Below are positions 8,082 through 12,944 of a DNA stretch of 12,944 nucleotides, piece by piece. The translations under genes and the position numbers were made by a program. How positions within the stretch are numbered: the stretch's first letter is position 1; each line of letters starts with the position of its first letter. Source of the DNA: Flavobacteriales bacterium (lineage in GTDB: Bacteria; Bacteroidota; Bacteroidia; Flavobacteriales; Parvicellaceae). The notes beneath the pieces are model-generated. The model did not search any database, was not told the DNA's origin, and saw nothing but the letters and a program-made list of their open reading frames with translations. The stretch is from the NCBI GenBank assembly GCA_014239715.1, contig JAAZYJ010000397.1, positions 1 through 12,944 of the forward strand, read 5' to 3'.

Positions 8082-8634
8082 CCAAGTTTCTTACCCGGAT
8101 TCTCTGATAAAAATGCTTTCCAGCTACCGTATGATTTACCCGTAATCCCCGGTTTATTTTGGAAGTGATGACAGATCGCTGCAGCTACACCGTCTGTAGC
8201 ATCCAGATGTTTAGGTAATTTATCAAGCTTCAGAAGTGTCTGGATCATTTTAGCCACCTGCTCCTTGGAAGCATTTCCGTTTCCGGTTATCGATTGTTTT
8301 ATTTTTTTGGAGAGTATTCGAAAATCGGTAAATCCCGGTACAAAGCGGCGGCCATTGCTACACCTTGTGCACGTCCAAGCTTCAGCATAGACTGTACATT
8401 TTTACCAAAGAATGGAGCTTCAACTGCTAATTCATCGGGATGGTAGGTGTCGATGAGATACAACACTCTTTCGAAAATCTTTTTTAGCTTTTGATCATGA
8501 CCTTGTATCTTGGAAAGATTAACGGTCCCCATATTGTGCAATTTCATATTCTTGCTGTGTATCTCCAGCAGCCCATACCCCATCATCGTTGTGCCCGGGT
8601 CGATTCCAAGAATTATTTTTTCACACTTCTTCAA
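8078..8634 (-). CDS. ruvC: Crossover junction endodeoxyribonuclease RuvC, frame broken at an A7 run
   Basis: RuvC is the dimeric nuclease that cuts Holliday junctions with RuvAB. The first frame, from TTG at 8634, gives 111 residues with [12 protein letters not shown] (catalytic D12) and [10 protein letters not shown] (catalytic E72), then EYSPKK and TAA at 8301-8299. In the -1 frame the protein continues at once as [19 protein letters not shown] and then [15 protein letters not shown], with the last two catalytic acids at D145 and D148, ending at 8078. The joined product is 185 residues, a normal RuvC length. One extra A in the A7 run (8302-8308) would restore one frame. The 111-residue product alone lacks two catalytic acids and should be inactive. 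Explanations are a sequencing indel, a real mutation, or slippage-based expression. TTG is chosen as start because no ATG or GTG lies in frame near IILGIDPG. Confidence 0.9.
8302..8308 (-). other. A7 run in ruvC: frame break and possible -1 slippery heptamer
   Basis: On the minus strand the codons read CCA AAA AAA TAA. The seven As form an A_AAA_AAA heptamer in the correct phase for -1 slippage, with a zero-frame stop immediately after it. After a -1 shift the next codon is ATA and conserved RuvC sequence follows without a gap. I found no strong downstream stem-loop, only 4-bp candidates. A one-base homopolymer sequencing error would look exactly the same. Confidence 0.6.
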
Positions 8635-8640
8635 TATCTG

Positions 8641-8648
8641 TACTTTTG
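8641..8648 (+). promoter_or_regulatory. Candidate -7 element for the flippase-like gene
   Basis: TACTTTTG matches TAnnTTTG and lies 43 bases before the TTG start at 8692, giving a predicted start of transcription near 8655. There is no clear TTTG at the -33 position, only a T-rich run (8615-8621). Motif match only. Confidence 0.3.
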
Positions 8649-8674
8649 AAACAAATCTTTACACATCGAGAAAG

Positions 8675-8682
8675 CAAAGTTA
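8675..8682 (-). promoter_or_regulatory. Candidate -7 element for ruvC
   Basis: On the minus strand these bases read TAACTTTG, a match to TAnnTTTG, 41 bases before the TTG start of ruvC at 8634. Transcription would begin near 8668. The -33 position has no good TTTG. With the candidate at 8641-8648 it would give divergent transcripts whose 5' ends overlap by roughly a dozen bases. Confidence 0.3.
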
Positions 8683-8691
8683 TTTAAGATA

Positions 8692-9642
8692 TTGTTCAAC
8701 GTACTTAAGGTAGCTATTTTTATAGTGGCAATAAGTTTTGTTGTGTTAAAGATTCGGTCTGAAGAAAATGCGGATGAGGTATGGCATAGAATTACAAGGT
8801 CTTTTTTCAATGGCAATTGGTGGCTGATCGTAGTCGCGTTCGTTCTGGTCTTTTTTAACTGGGGGCTGGAAGGTTATAAATGGAAAAGGCTGATGCACAG
8901 CGAATATCCAATTAGTACGTTTTTGGCTGTAAAAGCTGCCTTTGCAGGCAACGCTACGGGGGCATTTACACCAAATAGGGTTGGTGGTTTTATTGGAAGG
9001 GTTATGTATCTGCCAAAGGATAAAGTGCTAATAGGCACGTTAAACACTTTCGTGGGGAATTTGGCTCAGCTGATTGCCACTATCGTTTTTGGGGCTTTTG
9101 GAGTTTTGATAATTCATTTGTTGTCAGTAGAAATGTGTGTAGGTAAGCAAACTGATCTGGTTTTCTGGGTATTGGCATTGATTATTGGCTTTTGTTCTCT
9201 TGTAGTAATTCACATCTATTTTTTCACCGGAATGTGGATGACCCTTTTCTTTCGGCTAAAATGGTTCAAACGGCACGAGGAAAAATTCAAGTTTTTGGCG
9301 CAGCATTCAAAGCTTATTCTCGCAGAAGTATTGTTTTATAGTCTTGTGCGCTATTTGATATTTGCGTTCCAGTTTTATCTGACCCTGTCTTTTTTCGATG
9401 TTGAGATTGACTTTATGACCTGCCTGGCTCTTATAGGATACCTGTACCTCACCATTACACTTGTACCAACGTTTCTTGGGAAGCTAGGTGTTCGAGAGAG
9501 CGCGGCAGGTTTGATTTTTTGCTCCTTCTCTCCGTCGGTTTCGGCTACAACTATGGCGTCATTGTTACTTTGGATGCTCAATGTAGCAATTGCCACCACA
9601 ATTGGGGGCATATTGACCCTGTTTATCAAAAAGGACAAATGA
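8692..9642 (+). CDS. Flippase-like membrane protein (LPG synthase TM-region / UPF0104 family)
   Basis: The protein has 316 residues and about eight hydrophobic segments, at roughly 5-20, 42-58, 78-90, 112-145, 158-180, 208-232, 242-260 and 285-312. FTPNRVGGFIGR at 92-103 and PTFLGKLGVRESAAG at 259-273 are the conserved motifs of the family that includes the membrane half of MprF and related putative lipid flippases. It lacks the soluble aminoacyl-transfer domain of MprF. The family is thought to move or bind lipid-linked substrates; the substrate here is unknown. The frame is open from 8650 with no ATG, so TTG at 8692 is the best start. Its TGA overlaps the ATG of the glycosyltransferase gene (ATGA, 9639-9642), suggesting translational coupling and a shared envelope glycolipid pathway. 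Confidence 0.85.
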   Translation: MFNVLKVAIFIVAISFVVLKIRSEENADEVWHRITRSFFNGNWWLIVVAFVLVFFNWGLEGYKWKRLMHSEYPISTFLAVKAAFAGNATGAFTPNRVGGFIGRVMYLPKDKVLIGTLNTFVGNLAQLIATIVFGAFGVLIIHLLSVEMCVGKQTDLVFWVLALIIGFCSLVVIHIYFFTGMWMTLFFRLKWFKRHEEKFKFLAQHSKLILAEVLFYSLVRYLIFAFQFYLTLSFFDVEIDFMTCLALIGYLYLTITLVPTFLGKLGVRESAAGLIFCSFSPSVSATTMASLLLWMLNVAIATTIGGILTLFIKKDK

Positions 9643-10724
9643 GCATGTTTGAAACGATAGCTGTTGGTATATGTGGGGTCTATGTGATCTACATATTACT
9701 TTTTTCACTGATGCTTGCTTTGTCAAAAAGATCTTCACCACGAATAACAACCCGTTCGGTTACGATCGTTGTCCCATTCAGAAATGAAAAGGACCATCTT
9801 GACAAGTTGCTAAAGTCCTTCACTGAACTTGACTACCCGATGGAACAAATAGAGGTCGTATTGGTCAATGATCATTCTTCAGACGGATCGGAAAATACGA
9901 ACTTGGAAAACTTCAATTTCAACATTCGACTCATTCACTGTGAGAGCGAAGGCAAGAAAGCAGCTTTGACCGAAGGAATTACTAGGGCATCTAATGATAT
10001 CATCGTCCAAACCGATGCTGATTGTATTGTGCCAATGTACTGGTTGAGCACTATTATTGGCGAGCTGGAAAATTGTGACCTGGTTTGCGGAACGGTACTA
10101 TTTTCAAATTCTTCAATGCAAAATCTTGAGCTATTTGCCTATCATGGTGTCGGTAAAGCTTCTCTCATATTGAACTCTCCAGTTCTTGCGAATGGGGCCA
10201 ATATGGCGTACCGAAAAAGTGATTTCGTCGAGATGGGCGGTTACAAGGACAATTCTAGAACATCTTCAGGCGACGATGTGTTTTTACTAAGGAGCTTTGC
10301 GAAAAACAAGAAATCAATTGTTTACAGCTTTTCACCGGATGCCTGTGTTTCAACTACGGCTGAAAAGTCTTTGACTCGCTTTTTCAAGCAAAGGGTAAGA
10401 TGGGCCGGCAAGACGGGGCGGTCAAAACATTTAGGGACAATATTGGCTGGTATCATCTTATTATCAACGAATCTAATTGTTGTTTTTCAAATAGTAACTT
10501 GGACGATTTACGGCTTTGCTTACGACATGGGTCTTATGGCATTTCTGTCGAAAATTGCAATTGATATTTTGTTTCTATTTTTGGTCGCTTTGAGCACTCG
10601 AGTCTATAGACCATTATTGTATTTGCCTATAGCGATAACATTATATAGTTTGTATATTGTGCTCCTAGCTATTTTGTGTGTCTTTTATAGACCTGAATGG
10701 AAGAACAGGAAAATTCAAATATAG
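9639..10724 (+). CDS. Membrane-bound family 2 glycosyltransferase
   Basis: The protein has 361 residues. An N-terminal membrane helix (about 5-28) is followed by a cytoplasmic GT-A catalytic domain: VTIVVPFRNE (41-50), VLVNDHSSDG with the nucleotide-binding Asp (74-83), QTDADC with the DxD metal site (124-129), GANMAYRK (186-193), GDD (211-213) and QRVRW (251-255), the Q..RW motif of processive or BcsA/NodC-like enzymes. Two or three helices close the protein at about 266-290, 304-320 and 328-350. It should transfer a sugar from an NDP-sugar to a lipid or polysaccharide acceptor at the inner face of the membrane. ATG at 9639 is chosen for its 4-base overlap with the upstream stop; ATG at 9645 is an alternative. 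The frame is open further upstream, but that stretch lies inside the flippase gene and does not look like GT2 sequence. Confidence 0.92.
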   Translation: MSMFETIAVGICGVYVIYILLFSLMLALSKRSSPRITTRSVTIVVPFRNEKDHLDKLLKSFTELDYPMEQIEVVLVNDHSSDGSENTNLENFNFNIRLIHCESEGKKAALTEGITRASNDIIVQTDADCIVPMYWLSTIIGELENCDLVCGTVLFSNSSMQNLELFAYHGVGKASLILNSPVLANGANMAYRKSDFVEMGGYKDNSRTSSGDDVFLLRSFAKNKKSIVYSFSPDACVSTTAEKSLTRFFKQRVRWAGKTGRSKHLGTILAGIILLSTNLIVVFQIVTWTIYGFAYDMGLMAFLSKIAIDILFLFLVALSTRVYRPLLYLPIAITLYSLYIVLLAILCVFYRPEWKNRKIQI

Positions 10725-11971
10725 AAGTAATTGGTTCCAGCAGATCCAATTCTCTTACAGCGGAGGCATGGAGAAAGCTTAAGAAGAACAGGTATGCCAT
10801 GACGGGCCTGGCCGTTATAATCTTAGCTGCAATTATCGCCTTGTTTGGTCCTATGATCAGGCCGGATGGAACGGTTGATGCCGATGAGTCCATTATTGAA
10901 ATAATCAGGAAGAAGCCGGGGTTTACAACTAAAATTCTTAAAATAACAAATAACAAAGACCCGGAACCTTCCGTCCATCTTAGAATGGGAACCGGAGGAA
11001 AAGATGACGGGGTGAAGCACAAAGCACTCTTCAACTATAGGTTTGAGTATCCATACATTGTCATAGAAGAATACAGCAAGAACAAAGAGGAGGAATGGTA
11101 CATCCCGCAGATTATTAAGTATGACATGGTCAATGTTGCTTTCAATCTGGCCGATTCATCGGTACAAACAATTAATGAAAATGGTTCGGTTTCATTTTTA
11201 CAACGGGGAGAAACCGAGCTGACCACAATGAGCTTTGAAGAAATTGAGGGCGTTATTCGGAATGATTTTCTGGTGGAAAGAACGTACTGGCTTGGTACGG
11301 ATGACCAAGGGAGAGACTACTTGAGCAGATTAATGGGAGGTACCGTAATATCGCTTTCCGTAGGGTTCATTGCGGTATTGATCTCGCTGATTATTGGTGT
11401 CACACTAGGAGCAATCTCAGGATATTTCAGGGGTTGGGTCGATGAAGGCATCATGTGGTTCATCAATGTGATCTGGTCTATTCCTGCTCTTCTTATGGTT
11501 ATCGCAATTACAATGGTAATCGGGAAAGGATGGGATAAAACATTCATTGCAGTAGGGTTAACTATGTGGGTAGAAATTGCCAGGGTGGTTAGAGGCCAAG
11601 TACTTGCTGTACGTGAGAAGGAATATATCGAAGCAGGAAAGGCGCTAGGATTTAATTCGAGACGGATTATTTTGAAGCACGTACTCCCGAATACATCCGG
11701 TCCGATTATAGTAATTGCGGCGGCAAATTTTGCTTCTGCAATACTAATAGAGGCTGGTTTAAGCTTCTTAGGCTTAGGTGCGCAAATACCCACTCCTTCG
11801 TGGGGATCCATGATCGACGATTATAGAGGCTATATTACCGACGACATGGCATATCTGGCCATTCTGCCGGGCGTAGCCATTGTTATAATGGTGCTTGCTT
11901 TTATGCTTGTTGGTAATGGCCTGCGTGATGCACTGGACACGAAGACAATGGATGACATGCTCGGTGCCTAG
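10697..11971 (+). CDS. Peptide-type ABC transporter permease, OppC/DppC family, with long insertion
   Basis: The protein has 424 residues against about 300 for typical OppC/DppC. AWRKLKKNRYAMTGLAVIIL (24-43) is the family N-terminus leading into membrane helix 1. A mainly polar insertion covers about residues 54-195. YWLGTDDQGRDYLSRLMGG (197-215) then restores the family pattern, followed by the five-helix permease core. The EAA loop that docks on the ATPase is EYIEAGKALGFNSRRIILKH (309-328), and LSFLGLGAQIPTPSWGSMI (355-373) is typical of the family. Such permeases pair with OppB/DppB and two ATPases to import peptides; none of those partners is in the window. The gene begins 28 bases inside the glycosyltransferase gene. 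Its TAG overlaps the convergent AtoE-like stop at CTAG (11968-11971). The substrate is not determinable. Confidence 0.92.
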   Translation: MEEQENSNIEVIGSSRSNSLTAEAWRKLKKNRYAMTGLAVIILAAIIALFGPMIRPDGTVDADESIIEIIRKKPGFTTKILKITNNKDPEPSVHLRMGTGGKDDGVKHKALFNYRFEYPYIVIEEYSKNKEEEWYIPQIIKYDMVNVAFNLADSSVQTINENGSVSFLQRGETELTTMSFEEIEGVIRNDFLVERTYWLGTDDQGRDYLSRLMGGTVISLSVGFIAVLISLIIGVTLGAISGYFRGWVDEGIMWFINVIWSIPALLMVIAITMVIGKGWDKTFIAVGLTMWVEIARVVRGQVLAVREKEYIEAGKALGFNSRRIILKHVLPNTSGPIIVIAAANFASAILIEAGLSFLGLGAQIPTPSWGSMIDDYRGYITDDMAYLAILPGVAIVIMVLAFMLVGNGLRDALDTKTMDDMLGA

Positions 11972-12944
11972 AACAAAAGAAGTCCGGTTACGAAGATCAT
12001 TGTGCCAACCAGCATAATAAATAAGGTGTAAGGTAGGATGTCTTTTGCCTTTAAACCTGTGATCGCCAGCAATGGAAGTGCCCAAAAAGGTTGTAGCATA
12101 TTGGTGAGCTGATCTCCATAAGACATGGCCATGATTTCTTTCCCCAAGGGTAGACCTTGCTGCAATGAGCTTTCAATAATTATAGGCCCCTGAACGGCCC
12201 ATTGACCGCCTCCGCTTGGAACCAGGATGTTGACCAACCCTGCCGAAAAGAACGTAAAAATAGGATGCGTTGTAGCATTTGAATGGGCTGCAAAAAAATG
12301 AGAAATGTCGCTCATCATACCTGATCCTTTCATGAGCCCAAGAATTCCAAAATACAAAGGGAATTGGATTAAAATTCCCGCGGCACCACCAATGGCAGCA
12401 TCAATTGACCTCAAAAACAGCGAGAATCGGGCGTGAAGTAGCAGCGCAAGTCCAAAAAGCAGCAGATTAATGTAATTAGGACTAATAAAGCTCCAGCTGA
12501 GCTCATCGCCACTTAGGAACACCTTGACAATTGAGTAGATCAAAATAATTGATCCAAAGCCAATGCAAAGAAACCGTGAATAATCAAGGCGCTCGGCTCC
12601 CGAAGCACGATAATTTTCCTTTGGAATGGGTTGTGTTATAGAAATGTCAATTGATGAAGGCTTCATTCGTTTACCAATTAGATACATGGTCAACGGCAAG
12701 ATTACCAGCAAAGCAAGTGCAACCGTAAGGTTCATTCCTGAAAAAACGGTTTCCGAAAAAGGAACATTTACAGGGAGCTGTTGGACTATTTCCGGAGCCA
12801 GCTGGTAATTTTCAAACAACTTTTCGATTCCATCATTCTCTGCGATCTTTAGTGGTGCAGATCCCGACAATCCACCATGCCAGACCATCAGACCGGAATA
12901 ACCTGCAGCACCTATCAATGGATAATTGATCGAATAAGAGTTTA
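11968..12944 (-). CDS. Short-chain fatty acid transporter, AtoE family (5' end outside window)
   Basis: The minus-strand frame runs from the right edge (first full codon at 12942) to TAG at 11970-11968, ~324 visible residues. AtoE-family proteins have about 440-460 residues, so roughly the first quarter is missing; the TTG at 12918 is internal. Visible family motifs are INYPLIGAAGYSGLMVWHGG, GLSGSAPL, then a run of helices with SAGLVNILVPSGGGQWAVQG and GDQLTNMLQPFWALPLLAI. AtoE-type carriers import short-chain fatty acids such as acetoacetate or butyrate. The protein is strongly hydrophobic, with about 8 segments in the visible part. It converges on the ABC permease with a 4-base overlap. No catabolic partner genes are visible here. 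Confidence 0.9.
   Translation of the reverse strand, partial: NSYSINYPLIGAAGYSGLMVWHGGLSGSAPLKIAENDGIEKLFENYQLAPEIVQQLPVNVPFSETVFSGMNLTVALALLVILPLTMYLIGKRMKPSSIDISITQPIPKENYRASGAERLDYSRFLCIGFGSIILIYSIVKVFLSGDELSWSFISPNYINLLLFGLALLLHARFSLFLRSIDAAIGGAAGILIQFPLYFGILGLMKGSGMMSDISHFFAAHSNATTHPIFTFFSAGLVNILVPSGGGQWAVQGPIIIESSLQQGLPLGKEIMAMSYGDQLTNMLQPFWALPLLAITGLKAKDILPYTLFIMLVGTMIFVTGLLLF

Noticed and set aside
8281..8301. Stimulatory stem-loop downstream of the ruvC slippery run
   Set aside because: Only 4-bp stems could be drawn, too weak to support a structured recoding element.
9519..9638. 40-residue N-terminal extension of the glycosyltransferase
   Set aside because: It lies wholly inside the flippase gene in another frame, has Cys/His-rich shadow-like composition, and the ATGA overlap start at 9639 is better.
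11317..11811. 164-codon open frame antisense to the ABC permease core
   Set aside because: It mirrors the codon pattern of a well-supported permease gene and resembles no known family.

Overview
The window looks like chromosomal DNA from a member of the Bacteroidota, probably a marine or environmental lineage near the Flavobacteriales or Cytophagales. Evidence: a PorV/PorQ-family outer-membrane barrel, very large exported proteins ending in a type IX secretion (T9SS)-like Ig-fold domain, -7 elements of the Bacteroidota type (TAnnTTTG), and greA next to a HIT-family gene. I see no insertion sequence, phage gene, tRNA, rRNA or CRISPR array, and no gene-free stretch above 300 bases.

Left half (1-7086): a secretion and surface module on the + strand. 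The 3' part of one giant exported protein (3-1769) is followed by a PorV/PorQ-like barrel (1803-2885) and by a complete 1373-residue paralogue of the first protein (2965-7086). The two giant genes share their last ~1.77 kb at DNA level as a mosaic: near-identical patches, including synonymous sites, alternate with divergent patches and two in-frame indels. That pattern suggests recent duplication with gene conversion. The barrel between them may be a dedicated partner for export or anchoring.

Middle (7087-8634): housekeeping genes. greA and a HIT-family hydrolase gene form a tight + strand pair preceded by a promoter-like element and a hairpin. They converge on ruvC (minus strand), and the two stop codons share the palindrome TTAA. 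The ruvC frame is broken by one base at an A7 run directly followed by a stop. Reading on in the -1 frame restores a full 185-residue RuvC with its last two catalytic aspartates.

Right half (8692-12944): a flippase-like membrane protein, a membrane-bound family 2 glycosyltransferase and an OppC/DppC-type ABC permease overlap in series on the + strand. The first two probably serve envelope glycolipid or glycan assembly. The permease has an unusually long insertion after its first membrane helix and no partner subunits here. It converges on an AtoE-type short-chain fatty acid transporter gene (minus strand, cut by the right edge); again the two stop codons share a palindrome, CTAG.
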